Under the pieces are notes generated by a model. That model saw only the letters and a program-made list of their open reading frames with translations, ran no database searches and was not told the origin of the DNA. The position numbers and the translations under genes were made by a program. Shown here one piece after another: positions 26,201 to 36,984 of a stretch of 64,000 nt of DNA. The stretch lies in assembly GCA_029959665.1 (NCBI GenBank), contig JASCOI010000001.1, forward strand, positions 43,785 to 107,784, given 5' to 3'. The first letter of the stretch is position 1, and every line of letters begins with the position of its first letter. The DNA is from Microbacteriaceae bacterium PS02333. Lineage in GTDB: Bacteria > Actinomycetota > Actinomycetes > Actinomycetales > Microbacteriaceae.

Positions 26201-26787
26201 TCTGAACTGACCCAAACTGTGGAATGCCTGATTGACTGGCTCCACTGGTCGAAACCTTGCCCTACCTGACCCATCCCGCCGAGCATTGGACTGACGGCAA
26301 GAGACGGGTATTTCTCCACCCATCGCGCCAGTCCGTCCGCCGCCAGGACCTCGATTTGGCCCTCAATCAGATTGATCCCAATATCTTGAGCCGCCGATAT
26401 GAGGGCATCGCGTCGAGCCCTTATTTTTTGTGACGTCAGTGATGCACCAAGTACCAACCGATATGATCCACCGCCACGGACTACCTCCAACGCACGGACA
26501 GCGCCGGCAAGTTCTGCTTTGCAAGCTGATGGCGAGAGGTCGCCAGCCTTGAATTGCCAGGCACTCTCGCCCGTAGGAACCCAGAAACTCTCCCCTGCAC
26601 TGCGGAGACCCGCGTCGACTCCGCCGTCACCCACATTTTCTAGATACGTTGTCTCGAGAGCATACCCATTTAGTCCAAGAGCAGCCGCCTCTGTGTCAAG
26701 CAACCTTGTGACGAATCGACCGAAGTTTGCGCCTCCCAGCCGAGCTATTTGTTGAGGATCGACCGCAAAAGGACCAAACTCGGCCAT
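23209..26787 (-). CDS. Avs-like protein: Mrr-type nuclease motif, STAND NTPase, long helical C-terminus
   Basis: This 1192-residue protein has three regions. Residues 20-110 resemble an Mrr/PD-(D/E)xK nuclease, with GDGGVD (Asp54, Asp58) and, 20 residues later, WQFK (Gln78, Lys80). Residues 195-350 are a P-loop NTPase with Walker A GASGLGKT (221-228) and Walker B VAILVIDECE (Asp273-Glu274). A winged-helix-like section follows, and from about 430 to the end there are helical repeats without a clear consensus. This layout matches antiviral STAND (Avs) proteins, in which the C-terminus senses a phage protein and the nuclease kills the cell or phage. A specific Avs family is not recognised. The ATG at 26787 has an AAGGAGGAAG site. 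Lower GC than its neighbours suggests transfer. It starts 33 bases after nrdF. Confidence 0.8.
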   Translation of the reverse strand: MAEFGPFAVDPQQIARLGGANFGRFVTRLLDTEAAALGLNGYALETTYLENVGDGGVDAGLRSAGESFWVPTGESAWQFKAGDLSPSACKAELAGAVRALEVVRGGGSYRLVLGASLTSQKIRARRDALISAAQDIGINLIEGQIEVLAADGLARWVEKYPSLAVSPMLGGMGQVGQGFDQWSQSIRHSTVWVSSEERDAELADVRRLVEEGQQVDLHVDGASGLGKTRLVLEAMRSEAFERLVVYIGASDAFLPSTIAYLQANHRVAILVIDECERKQHEVYAQALTQGTLLRLITIGQPDARSIRTAMIRPSPLPDESMRELLTVNRPNLPPEASRVVVQIAAGNVDYALKLALAAIDNQVGSAGQLVQEEDIRAFFSQRLPSGDFFLASAVLALFTRFGFDGEMSSELNLIAEAVGIPDATLRGASAMLDDSGLLTTQGRYRSVGPSPVAIHLASVGWSTLGDRIVERLIPKLSEDLLDRLLQRAVEMGGQDATSPAVSALLREGGPLDSLTSLEKPRNGQLLGHLAVLAPSAVLDRLAAIFDGASEEDLIDATSARRDLVWALSKIGWHSEFFSEAANLLLSLAIAENERYINNASGTWVELFGTMLPGTAAPPAARADYLDFIASSVDVRKRSLVVRAANRSLDGHESIIASGELQGGLVVEQRGAPRTFGDMFEYHRRVYSTLAALANDVDPEVKAAARKAIVGSLHGGLMNPVDRDSLIALIRGADDALVSDFRVEVESLRSLFAKVELEDEDSRPENLEVFAEALPPGNARDRLRVLLQTQAWDRAAAEVAAELCVLAGEVDPVAPSTVLMSLIEEEQLPSAYALGVAVANSAGRSEEAFEGLRGLLGTRNEQVLIGFLQARALAGEPDAFEDFIDSSDISPEKALELTVRGPESARSRVRVDALLKEVAPSRAARFMLTRARADDPDDLVDLLVLWDTLCVTQEDYNAVLEFVSLASGSELDASSKLGAAIWAVLVRREEFPGVGQQSWGWTRTAGLFIGLKANEVASLVSDLISNGTFSAFSGSEESGLLRQAVGESDPSVWGRLMDRLVEGDWRLSLSVQEWLGDAVATGVAEDWVAGDLGRAQVLASVVKPAGDVLSSTVVYLLTSFSGDEQIRNRLVGGFVSGGWVGNESDLLDGQIETVERWRSAASQPAVLSWLRELVQYLRRRRDIALQEEAERGW

Positions 26788-26794
26788 CGAAAAG

Positions 26795-26804
26795 CTTCCT
26801 CCTT
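26795..26804 (-). promoter_or_regulatory. strong ribosome-binding site of the STAND gene
   Basis: On the minus strand this reads AAGGAGGAAG, a near-perfect Shine-Dalgarno sequence about seven bases before the ATG at 26787. It is stronger than most sites in the window and fixes the start. It lies in the 33-base gap after nrdF, where no separate promoter is evident. Confidence 0.65.
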
Positions 26805-26820
26805 GAAGAGGTCCCCGGAC

Positions 26821-30043
<3,223 letters not shown>

Positions 30044-30531
30044 AATGCATCCAATCCTGAGTTGACCGCCTGCACGTCGTCAGGCGTTCCGAAGAGTTCG
30101 AATCGATAGAGCACGGGGACGTGGCACTTCTGTGCGATGACGTCCCCTGCGAGGCCGTACGCCTCGCCGAAGTTCGTGTTGCCGCCGACGATGACTCCCC
30201 GGATCAGTGACCGGTTGCGTTCGTCGTTGAGGAACTTGATGACCTGCTTGGGGACCGCCCCGTCGCCGTTGCCGCCCCCGTAGGTGGGCAGCACGAGGAC
30301 GTACGGTTCGTCCACGTGGAGGAACGGTTCGCTCGGGTAGAGCGGGATCCGGTCAGCATCGCGACCGAGCTTCTCGATGAAGCGTGCGGTGTACCCGGAC
30401 ACGCTCGAGAAGTAGACGAGTCGGCTCATGGTGCGCTCCTCTTGGAGAAGGTGCGTAACTGACGGACCGGAGGGTGTCTGCAGGTGGTGATCCGAGCCTC
30501 CTGAGCGGGCTCGGATCGACCACGCGGCGGA

Positions 30532-30765
30532 CTACGCCAGTTCGGCGCTGAGGGTCGCGATCTTGTCGGGGCGGAAGCCCGACCAGTGGGCGTCGTCGGT
30601 GACGACGACGGGGGCCTGCAGGTAGCCGAGGCTCTTGACGTGCTCGAGCGCTGCTTCGTCCGTCGAGACGTCGTGCACTTCGTACTGGATGCCCTTGTTG
30701 TCGAGGGCCCGGTACGTCGCGGTGCACTGGACGCAGGACGGCTTGGTGTAGACGGTGACGGCCAT
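30532..30765 (-). CDS. nrdH: glutaredoxin-like redoxin NrdH
   Basis: This is NrdH, 77 residues, which reduces the NrdE C-terminal disulfide with electrons from thioredoxin reductase. The active site is CVQC (residues 11-14), and the family C-terminal motif appears as HWSGFRPDKI, including the WSGFRP signature. The ATG at 30765 follows GGGGAG. It is the promoter-proximal gene of nrdHIEF, downstream of two NrdR-type boxes. Confidence 0.94.
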   Translation of the reverse strand: MAVTVYTKPSCVQCTATYRALDNKGIQYEVHDVSTDEAALEHVKSLGYLQAPVVVTDDAHWSGFRPDKIATLSAELA

Positions 30766-31154
30766 GATCTCCCCTGGTTCTTGCTGGGTGGTTTCGTGCT
30801 GTGGAGGTGGTGCTGATGCCTGTGCGCAGACGTGTCCGGGAAGGGGCCGCTGCGATGGACTCCACACTACATCTAGTGGCCGACCACGGCACCGACCACA
30901 AGAGGAAGTGTTACAGCCGTGTAGTTCTCCACAACGCCCTCCACAGTCTGTGGATTCCCGCGAGCCCCGTAATTCCGCCAGTCTGCGGCCGACCACCGAC
31001 ATTTCCCCACACCGGTGGACAGCCTCGATCCACATGTGTGGAATGAGCGCATCGGCGTGTCGCCGTCGGACCGGATCGGGGTCGCGGCCGACGCCTCCCC
31101 CACACGGGTGACACACGCCCCACGGACCTCCCGTCCGGTCCGTACACTCGACCC
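30766..31154. promoter_or_regulatory. nrdH/MFS divergent intergenic region with palindrome cluster
   Basis: This 389-base gap carries the NrdR boxes nearest nrdH and, further away, several TCCACA/TGTGGA units: 30928-30933, a TCCACA-TGTGGA pair at 30940-30954, and another pair at 31029-31042. Several match seven of nine bases of the DnaA box TTATCCACA. No gene is apparent. The right part must hold the promoter of the MFS gene at 31155. Confidence 0.5.
30864..30911. promoter_or_regulatory. pair of NrdR boxes upstream of nrdHIEF
   Basis: Box 1 is ACACTACATCTAGTGG (30864-30879) and box 2 is CCACAAGAGGAAGTGT (30896-30911). Both keep the CAC-A...AGTG core, and they are 32 bases apart, about three helical turns, the arrangement typical of NrdR control of RNR operons. 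Box 2 is weaker. NrdR itself is not in the window. The boxes lie about 100 bases before nrdH. Confidence 0.7.
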
Positions 31155-32360
31155 GTGAGCGCGTACGGCAACCTGCTGAAGACCCCCGGTGTCGGCCGAG
31201 TGATCGCTGCGCAGCTCACGGCGAGGTTCCCGTTCGGGATGCTCTCGCTCGCCTACCTGCTGCACGTCGAGCACGTGTTCCACTCGTACGGATCCGCCGG
31301 TCTCGTGCTCGCGACGACGAGCGTCGGGCAGGCCATCGCCGGCCCGCTCACCAGCCGGTGGATGGGCAGCTGGGGCATGCGCCCCGTCCTCATCCTCACG
31401 AGCCTGGTCGCGCTCGCCAGCATGGGCGTCATCGCGTTCGTGCTGATGCCCCTGTGGGCCTACGTCGTGATCGGCTTCATCGGCGGCCTGGCGGTCCCAC
31501 CCGTGCAGCCGGCCGTCCGCACCATCTACCCGAAGATGGTCACGTCCACGCAGCTGACACCCCTGTTCTCCCTCGACGCGAGTGCGCAGGAGCTCATCTG
31601 GGTCGCCGGCCCGGTGATCACCACGTTCGTCGCGACGCAGATCGGCACGGTCGAGGCGATCGTCCTCGCGATGGTGTTCCTCGTCGTCGGCGGCGTGTGG
31701 TTCATCGCCTCCCCCGAGCTCGGTCGCGTCCGCATCCCCCGCTCGAAGCGCGCGTTCGGCGTGGTCCTCAAGCGCCCGTCGGTCGTGGTCGCCACCCTGA
31801 CCGGCATGCTCCTCATCGGTGCGTGCGCCGCGGTCGAGGCAGGCGTCACCAGCGCGTTCGGCGAGGGCAGCCCGAACGCCGGCATCGTCCTCGCGATCTT
31901 CGCGATCGGCTCCCTGGTCGGCGGGCTGGCGTTCGGCCACCGTCCGATCTCGCCGAACACGCTGTGGACCCGCATGCTCATCGTCTTCATCGGCCTGGGG
32001 CTCGCCACGTTCGGCACCGGGTTCTGGTGGCTGTCGTTCGCACTCCTCATCGCGGGCGGTGGGATCGCGCCGGCGCTCGCGGTGATGTTCGGGTCGGTGT
32101 CGGCGACGGTGAAGTTCTCCGACACGGCAGAGGCGTACGGCTGGATGGGGACGGGGCAGCTCATCGGCGCTGCGCTCGGTTCCGCGGTGGCCGGGTTCCT
32201 CATCGACCTGCACGGTGCGACGGGCGGCATGCTCGTCGGGGCGGCTGCGGCGTTCGTGGGCGTGCTGCTGCCGCTGTTCGCGAAGCGGTGGCTCCCCGAC
32301 CTGCGTGGTCGCGACGCGAGCCCCATCCCCGACACCGAGCCGGTGAACATCCCGACGTAG
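31155..32360 (+). CDS. MFS transporter
   Basis: This 401-residue major-facilitator protein has about twelve hydrophobic helices. The motif-A-like loop after helix 2 reads GPLTSRWMGSWGMRP, with the conserved Arg and Gly positions. The central cytoplasmic loop (RIPRSKRAFGVVLKRP) is basic, supporting the usual topology. The GTG at 31155 is the likely start. The substrate is unknown; it resembles the drug-exporter-like single-gene MFS proteins common in actinobacteria. A REP-like repeat unit follows about 65 bases after the stop. Confidence 0.82.
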   Translation: MSAYGNLLKTPGVGRVIAAQLTARFPFGMLSLAYLLHVEHVFHSYGSAGLVLATTSVGQAIAGPLTSRWMGSWGMRPVLILTSLVALASMGVIAFVLMPLWAYVVIGFIGGLAVPPVQPAVRTIYPKMVTSTQLTPLFSLDASAQELIWVAGPVITTFVATQIGTVEAIVLAMVFLVVGGVWFIASPELGRVRIPRSKRAFGVVLKRPSVVVATLTGMLLIGACAAVEAGVTSAFGEGSPNAGIVLAIFAIGSLVGGLAFGHRPISPNTLWTRMLIVFIGLGLATFGTGFWWLSFALLIAGGGIAPALAVMFGSVSATVKFSDTAEAYGWMGTGQLIGAALGSAVAGFLIDLHGATGGMLVGAAAAFVGVLLPLFAKRWLPDLRGRDASPIPDTEPVNIPT

Positions 32361-32422
32361 GGCGATTCGCTGCCCTGTCCCGCTCCGTCTCCTCCCCGGC
32401 CCCGTCCCCGTCCCCGTCGGTG

Positions 32423-32523
32423 GGCCGTTTCGCGCGTAGGAAGCGGAATCGCGCGTAGTCGGTCGGAACTTCCGCCCTCCTACGCGCGATTCGACCTCCT
32501 ATTGCGGGCGTTGTGGGTCGGAA
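32423..32523. repeat. REP-like intergenic element, copy 1
   Basis: This unit of about 100 bases has the arrangement CGCGCGTAGGAAGC, GAATCGCGCGTAG, a spacer, CTACGCGCGATT, then GTTGTGGGTC near the right end. The central arms AATCGCGCGTAG and CTACGCGCGATT pair to form a hairpin. The same arrangement occurs at 50891-50991. Both copies lie directly downstream of MFS genes in intergenic DNA. Annotation by internal comparison only. Confidence 0.65.
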
Positions 32524-32617
32524 CGTGCGTCCTCCACAGCGACGCGCGCCAGCCCGGTTCTCCACGGAACGGACTGGAGGCTCGGCTCGACCCCGCCCCG
32601 ACCGGCAGGATGGACGC

Positions 32618-33436
32618 ATGGTCACCTCCATCCCCCTCCGCGACGGTCGTTCCGTCCCCGCCATCGGGTTCGGCGTGTACAAGGTCGACGACGCCGAAGC
32701 CGAGACCGCGGTCGGAACCGCACTCGACAGTGGATACCGCCACGTCGACACCGCCGAGATGTACGGCAACGAGACGGGCGTCGGGAAGGCGATCCGGGCC
32801 TCCCGGCTGGACCGCGACGACGTCTTCGTGACCACCAAGGTGTGGAACAGCAACCAGGGGCGCGACGCGACCCTGCGGGCGTTCGATGCCAGCCTCGACC
32901 GGCTCGGGCTCGACGCGGTGGACCTGTACCTGATCCACTGGCCGGCCGCGGCGAACGACCGCTACGTCGAGACCTGGCGGACGCTGGTCGAACTGCGAGA
33001 GTCCGGACGGGCGCGCAGCGTCGGGGTGTCCAACTTCCAGGTGCCCCACCTGGAGCGGATCATCGCGGAGACCGGCGAGATCCCCGCGGTGAACCAGGTG
33101 GAGCGGCACCCGTGGCTGCCGCAGCGGGAGCTCATCGCGTTCCACGAGCAGCACGACATCGTGACGGAAGCCTGGTCGCCGCTCGGTCGCGGGCGTCTCA
33201 TGGACGAACCGGTGCTGGCGGGGATCGCATCGGCGCACGGGGTGAGCGTGGCGCAGGTCCTCGTGCGGTGGAACGTGCAGCAGGGCGTCGTGGTGCTGCC
33301 GAAGTCGGTCACACCGTCGCGCATCGCGTCGAACATCGACGTGGACGGCTTCCTACTGACGGACGACGACCTTGCGGCAATCGCGACCCTCGAGTCCGGG
33401 CAGCGGACGGGATCACACCCGGATTCGGTCTCCTGA
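32618..33436 (+). CDS. aldo/keto reductase
   Basis: This 272-residue NADPH-dependent aldo/keto reductase barrel has the catalytic tetrad visible: Asp in GYRHVDTAEMYGNE with Tyr in the same block, Lys in VTTKVWN, and His in DLYLIHWP. The cofactor-binding end contains LPKSVTPSRIASNIDV, typical of 2,5-diketo-gluconate-reductase-like members. The ATG at 32618 follows GGCAGGATGG. It is a single-gene unit preceded by a GGAGGCTCGGCTCG element that also occurs before the LLM gene at 40664. Confidence 0.9.
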   Translation: MVTSIPLRDGRSVPAIGFGVYKVDDAEAETAVGTALDSGYRHVDTAEMYGNETGVGKAIRASRLDRDDVFVTTKVWNSNQGRDATLRAFDASLDRLGLDAVDLYLIHWPAAANDRYVETWRTLVELRESGRARSVGVSNFQVPHLERIIAETGEIPAVNQVERHPWLPQRELIAFHEQHDIVTEAWSPLGRGRLMDEPVLAGIASAHGVSVAQVLVRWNVQQGVVVLPKSVTPSRIASNIDVDGFLLTDDDLAAIATLESGQRTGSHPDSVS

Positions 33437-33491
33437 CGGGGTACGGACGCCCGGGAGCTTTCGGGGGTGGTCCGTCCGTAGAATCTGGCGC

Positions 33492-34064
33492 GTGATCGAT
33501 CCTCAGCAGACCGCGCGCGGCCATCTTCGCCCGGACGAGCATCTGTACTGGGCCGGGATGAGCGACCCGGCGAAGCTGTTCTCCGGCCGGGACGCCTTCC
33601 TCGTGCCGTTCTCGTTGCTGTGGTGCGGGATCATCGCGTCATCCTTTGTCGGCACGCGCGCGATCACCGCCATGGGTCCTGCCGCAGTCATCCCGCTGGT
33701 GTTCCTGGTGCTGGGGGGGCACCTGTTGTTCGGCCGATTCCTCGTGAAGCGGCACCGGAAGCGGACGACGGTGTACGCCGTGACGGACCGGCGCGCGCTC
33801 ATCATCACGCCCCGGTCGACGCGGGACGTCCCGATCGGACGGACCGACCGCACCACCACCTGGAGCGGAGGCCACCGCCACTGCTCGGTGGAGTGGAATG
33901 ACGGCGATCGCCGCGACGTCCGCTCACTGTTGTCGGGTGCCGCCGCGATGCGGGTGTACGCCAACACCGGGCTCGACGGGCTGTTCGGCCCACAGCCCTT
34001 CGCGTTCTGGGATGTGCGCGACGGTGACGAACTCGTCCGGGAGCTCGACCGGACGCCGGCCTAG
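33492..34064 (+). CDS. membrane protein with PH-like domain
   Basis: This 190-residue protein starts with a short soluble segment containing RPDEHLYWAGMSDPAKLFS, then two hydrophobic helices (about residues 40-60 and 62-80). A basic linker and a beta-rich domain follow, with YAVTDRRALIITPRSTRDVPI, typical of bacterial PH-like (YdbS/DUF304-type) proteins. The GTG at 33492 is the only sensible start. It overlaps the convergent small gene by four bases. No function is assigned. Confidence 0.72.
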   Translation: MIDPQQTARGHLRPDEHLYWAGMSDPAKLFSGRDAFLVPFSLLWCGIIASSFVGTRAITAMGPAAVIPLVFLVLGGHLLFGRFLVKRHRKRTTVYAVTDRRALIITPRSTRDVPIGRTDRTTTWSGGHRHCSVEWNDGDRRDVRSLLSGAAAMRVYANTGLDGLFGPQPFAFWDVRDGDELVRELDRTPA

Positions 34065-34282
34065 CCCCGGCGGTCGTCCTCGGACTGCCACGGCAGGTGC
34101 AGGTCCTCCGGGGCCGGCTCGACGTCGCCGGCGTCGTCCGCACCGCCGGTGCCCGGAGCCGCGGTGACCTTCGAGGGGTCGATGCCGTCCGCACGCAGGT
34201 CGTCGTCGTCGCGCTGCAGGTGCTGCGACGCCTCGGTCTCGCGCTCACTCGACGGGCTGTACGCGGTGTCGTCGTTGCTCAT
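34061..34282 (-). CDS. small acidic hypothetical protein
   Basis: This encodes 73 residues rich in Asp, Glu, Ser and Pro, without hydrophobic segments, so it is probably disordered. It includes DDDLRADGIDPSKVTAAPG and ends LHLPWQSEDDRRG. ATG start at 34282. Similar short acidic proteins are common in actinobacterial genomes but have no known role. Coding potential is supported by an open frame with a suitable start and by its position between genes. Confidence 0.5.
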   Translation of the reverse strand: MSNDDTAYSPSSERETEASQHLQRDDDDLRADGIDPSKVTAAPGTGGADDAGDVEPAPEDLHLPWQSEDDRRG

Positions 34283-34328
34283 GTCCGTGACGGTAGCCCG
34301 CGGTACCTGGCGGGCTCCTCGGTCGAGG

Positions 34329-34550
34329 TCAGCGCTCTGGCAGCACGCCGGAGAACGACAGGACGGCGATGACCGTCCCGATGACGGCGAGGAAGATCCC
34401 GATGACCCGCACGAACCGCGGGGTGATCGGTCGGCCGTTCATGAACTCGTCGCCGCCGATGGACTGCGCCCAACGGTTGAACACCGCGATCGTGATGCCC
34501 CAGAGTGCGACCACCACCGCCCCGATGCCGAACCAGATCCCCGGGGTCAC
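34329..34550 (-). CDS. small membrane protein
   Basis: This 73-residue protein has two hydrophobic helices (about residues 5-22 and 48-68) joined by a polar loop containing NRWAQSIGGDEFMNGRPITP. The GTG start at 34550 overlaps the stop of the upstream small membrane protein gene, so the two are probably translated together. Family unknown. Confidence 0.58.
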   Translation of the reverse strand: MTPGIWFGIGAVVVALWGITIAVFNRWAQSIGGDEFMNGRPITPRFVRVIGIFLAVIGTVIAVLSFSGVLPER

Positions 34551-34768
34551 CGACCGCGCCTCCTGGCGAGCTGCTGCCGCAGGTTCCGGATGAACACGAC
34601 CTCCAGGGTGACCGCGATCGCCGTGAGGAACACCGCGAACGCGATGTGTGCGAGGTCGTGACCTTGCGTCAACGTGATCACGGGGAGTGCGACCACCAGA
34701 CCGGCGCACACGACGACGTTGAACCACGCTCCGATGACTCCTCCGGGAGTCCGACCGGTGCGTTCCAT
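34547..34768 (-). CDS. small membrane protein, coupled to the next gene
   Basis: This 73-residue protein has two hydrophobic helices (about residues 14-33 and 42-60) and a basic C-terminus (RNLRQQLARRRGR). Its stop codon overlaps the GTG of the following small membrane protein gene, suggesting a two-gene operon whose products may interact. ATG 34768 is used; ATG 34783 would add five residues. Family unknown. Confidence 0.58.
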   Translation of the reverse strand: MERTGRTPGGVIGAWFNVVVCAGLVVALPVITLTQGHDLAHIAFAVFLTAIAVTLEVVFIRNLRQQLARRRGR

Positions 34769-34868
34769 CCATGGGATCGGCATGCAGTGCACCGTACTCA
34801 GCGGTGCTGGTGGGTCCCGGCGTTCCGTTACGGTTGACCTCGAACTCGCCCCACCCAGGAGGTACCTC

Positions 34869-35390
34869 GTGACGATCGTCGCTGCCGCAGACGGCTCCGC
34901 CCTCGGCAACCCCGGCCCCGCCGGCTGGGCCTGGTACGTCGACGACGACCGGTGGGCCGCCGGTGGCTGGCCGAAGGCCACGAACAACATCGGTGAGCTC
35001 ACCGCCGTGCTGCAGCTCCTCCGTGCCACGAAAGACTCCGGCGAGCCGCTGCACATCCTCTGCGACAGCCAGTACGCCATCAAGGCCTGCACGGAGTGGC
35101 TCGCGGGATGGAAGCGGAAGGGCTGGCGGAAGGCCGACGGCAAGCCCGTGATGAACGTGGAGATCATCAAGGAGCTCGACGAGGAACTCCAGGGCCGCAA
35201 GGTCACCTTCGAGTGGGTGCGCGGCCACGTCGGCCACGAGATGAACGAGGCCGCCGACGTCCGTGCTCGTGGCGCAGCGACCGCCTACCAGAACCACACC
35301 GAGGTCCCGCACGGCCCGGGATGGCCCGGCGTCGAGGTCAGCGAGCCTGCTCCGCTGCCCGAGGCGACCCCGCCGGCGACCCTGTTCTGA
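34869..35390 (+). CDS. rnhA: ribonuclease H family protein
   Basis: This 173-residue RNase HI-type enzyme cleaves RNA in RNA-DNA hybrids. The four carboxylates are visible: Asp8 in ADGSALGNPG, Glu43 in NIGELTAV, Asp66 in LCDSQYA and Asp130 in NEAADVRAR. The basic handle region is represented by WKRKGWRKADGKPV. A 30-residue Pro/Glu-rich tail follows the fold. The GTG at 34869 follows the strong site AGGAGGT. The gene is monocistronic. Confidence 0.9.
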   Translation: MTIVAAADGSALGNPGPAGWAWYVDDDRWAAGGWPKATNNIGELTAVLQLLRATKDSGEPLHILCDSQYAIKACTEWLAGWKRKGWRKADGKPVMNVEIIKELDEELQGRKVTFEWVRGHVGHEMNEAADVRARGAATAYQNHTEVPHGPGWPGVEVSEPAPLPEATPPATLF

Positions 35391-35400
35391 TCACGCCTTC

Positions 35401-35425
35401 GTCTATATACTCGCTTATACAAACG
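35401..35425 (+). promoter_or_regulatory. vapBC promoter/operator
   Basis: The segment contains TATATAC, a short spacer, then TTATAC. It is very AT-rich for this genome and starts 39 bases before the VapB ATG. Partial dyad symmetry (TATA..TATA) fits a toxin-antitoxin operator overlapping a -10 element. Confidence 0.45.
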
Positions 35426-35439
35426 GCGAGGAGCTCATC

Positions 35440-35640
35440 ATGGCAGTCACCACGATCGATCTGGACCAGCCCCTGCTCGATGACGCCAAACAGCTGACCG
35501 GCGCTCGCTCCAACCGAGAAGTCGTCCAGCGTGCACTCGAGACGCTCATCGCGGTCCGTCGTCAGCCTGCAGCAGTCGAGCGCATCATCGCCCGGGACTT
35601 CGCGGAGGACCCCACCGCGGCAGACGAACTCCACCCCTGA
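35440..35640 (+). CDS. VapB-type antitoxin
   Basis: This 66-residue protein starts with a ribbon-helix-helix-like segment (MAVTTIDLDQPLLDDAKQLTG, then SNREVVQRALETLIAVRR), matching the VapB antitoxin family with an MTIDLD-type start. The C-terminal tail should wrap the toxin active site. The ATG at 35440 follows GGCGAGGAG. Its stop overlaps the toxin ATG (TGATG), as is usual for toxin-antitoxin pairs. Autoregulation through the AT-rich dyad just upstream is likely. Confidence 0.85.
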   Translation: MAVTTIDLDQPLLDDAKQLTGARSNREVVQRALETLIAVRRQPAAVERIIARDFAEDPTAADELHP

Positions 35641-36047
35641 TGGCGACCTACATCGTCGACAACTCCGTCTGGTGGAAAGCGGGACGCTCGCCGGTCATCG
35701 CCGAGCGGCTCCGCGCGATCGCGACCCAGGACCTGATCGTGACCTGCCCGCCGCAGGTCTTGGAGTACTGCCACTCAGCGCGATCGAGCGCGGATCACGG
35801 CGACCACTGCGCCGACATGGAAGCCTTCCTCGAAGCATCGATCCACCCCGACGTCGACGACGTGACCGCCATCCAGAGCGCACTGTGGAGCAACGGATTC
35901 GTGCGGGGCGCTGGCCCGGTCGACGTGCACATCGCGGCGTACGCGGTCTGCAACGGGGCAACTGTCCTGAGCGCTGATCGTGACTACGAGCACATCGCAG
36001 CGAGCGTGGAAGGGTTCCGGCACGAATACCTCGCCGAGCAGGACTGA
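35640..36047 (+). CDS. VapC-type PIN-domain toxin
   Basis: This 135-residue PIN-domain endoribonuclease has the acidic metal-binding residues visible: Asp7 in VDNSVW, Glu42 in QVLEYC, Asp95 in GPVDVHIAAYA and Asp113 in SADRDYEHIA. VapC toxins cleave tRNA or rRNA and are neutralised by VapB. The ATG overlaps the vapB stop, so the two are coupled. The catalytic set is complete, so the toxin is probably active. It ends directly beside the convergent XRE gene. Confidence 0.88.
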   Translation: MATYIVDNSVWWKAGRSPVIAERLRAIATQDLIVTCPPQVLEYCHSARSSADHGDHCADMEAFLEASIHPDVDDVTAIQSALWSNGFVRGAGPVDVHIAAYAVCNGATVLSADRDYEHIAASVEGFRHEYLAEQD

Positions 36048-36881
36048 TCAGGACCCGACGACCGCCTGGGCAGAAGCAGCGAGGAGCGCCAGCTTGTCGG
36101 CATCGGTGCTGCCCGCATCGGCGTGGTAGATCGCCACGGTGAGGTTCTGCGCCTCAGCGGGCACGAGCTTCTCCCGGTACAGGCTGATCTCGCCGACGAC
36201 CGGGTGATCGAACCGCATCAGCGCACCACGGCGCCCGCCGATGTCGTGCCGTCCCCAGAGCCGCTGGAACCGGGGACTCGCGATCGACAGCTGTCCGACG
36301 AGCTCGACGCACCGTGGATCGTCGATCGAGCTCCCGACGGACTGGCGGAACGACGCCACGAGTCCCTCGGTCGCGGCCTCCCAGTCGACGAACAGTGCCC
36401 GTTCCTCCGCGTCGAGGAAGACGTCGCGGAGCCGGTTCGCCCCGACGACAAGGCGTGGTGACAACGCAGTGGCGAGCGGGTTCGCGGCGAGCACATCGAG
36501 GTAGCGGCCCTCGATGAACGCGGGGCTGCCGAGGCCGTCGACGAGCGATCGGAGGCTCGCCGGCACCATTTCCCGCGCCGCGCGACGGCGTGCAGTCCTG
36601 GGCTGCGAGACGACGAGCCCCAGCAGGTACGCGGTGGTCTCGTCGTCGAGCTGCAAGACCCGGGCGATCGCCTCGAGCACCTGCGCCGACGGGTTCCGGT
36701 AGCGCCCCTGCTCGAGCCGCAGGTAGTACTCGCTGCTGATCCCGGAGAGCATCGCGACCTCTTCGCGACGGAGCCCCGCGACCCGGCGCACCCCGACGAC
36801 CGGGATGCCGGCCTGCTCCGGGGTCACGAGCTCGCGCCTGGCGCGCAGGAACTCGCCGAGGGGGTTGGTCGCGTCGGTCAT
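36048..36881 (-). CDS. XRE-family regulator with MmyB-like ligand domain
   Basis: This 277-residue protein has an N-terminal helix-turn-helix (about residues 10-80) with RREEVAMLSGISSEYYLRLEQ, typical of the MmyB-like branch. The C-terminal MmyB-like domain (about residues 105-270) contains VLAANPLATALSP and a PRFQRLWGRHDI block. Such regulators usually neighbour the reductase they control. Here a divergent NAD-dependent reductase starts 103 bases away, and the gap holds a CCTGGT/ACCAGG dyad. ATG at 36881. Confidence 0.88.
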   Translation of the reverse strand: MTDATNPLGEFLRARRELVTPEQAGIPVVGVRRVAGLRREEVAMLSGISSEYYLRLEQGRYRNPSAQVLEAIARVLQLDDETTAYLLGLVVSQPRTARRRAAREMVPASLRSLVDGLGSPAFIEGRYLDVLAANPLATALSPRLVVGANRLRDVFLDAEERALFVDWEAATEGLVASFRQSVGSSIDDPRCVELVGQLSIASPRFQRLWGRHDIGGRRGALMRFDHPVVGEISLYREKLVPAEAQNLTVAIYHADAGSTDADKLALLAASAQAVVGS

Positions 36882-36915
36882 GGCTCCCACGCTAGGCCGG
36901 ATGCCGTCGCCGCTG

Positions 36916-36936
36916 CCTGGTCGCCCCGCTACCAGG
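36916..36936. promoter_or_regulatory. inverted repeat between XRE regulator and reductase
   Basis: CCTGGT (36916-36921) and ACCAGG (36931-36936) are complementary with a nine-base spacer and lie midway between the divergent starts at 36881 and 36985. It is a candidate operator for the XRE protein. Confidence 0.4.
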
Positions 36937-36984
36937 AGCGGAGCGGTCTGGAACGCCCGACGATGCCGAGCGAGGGTGGGATCC

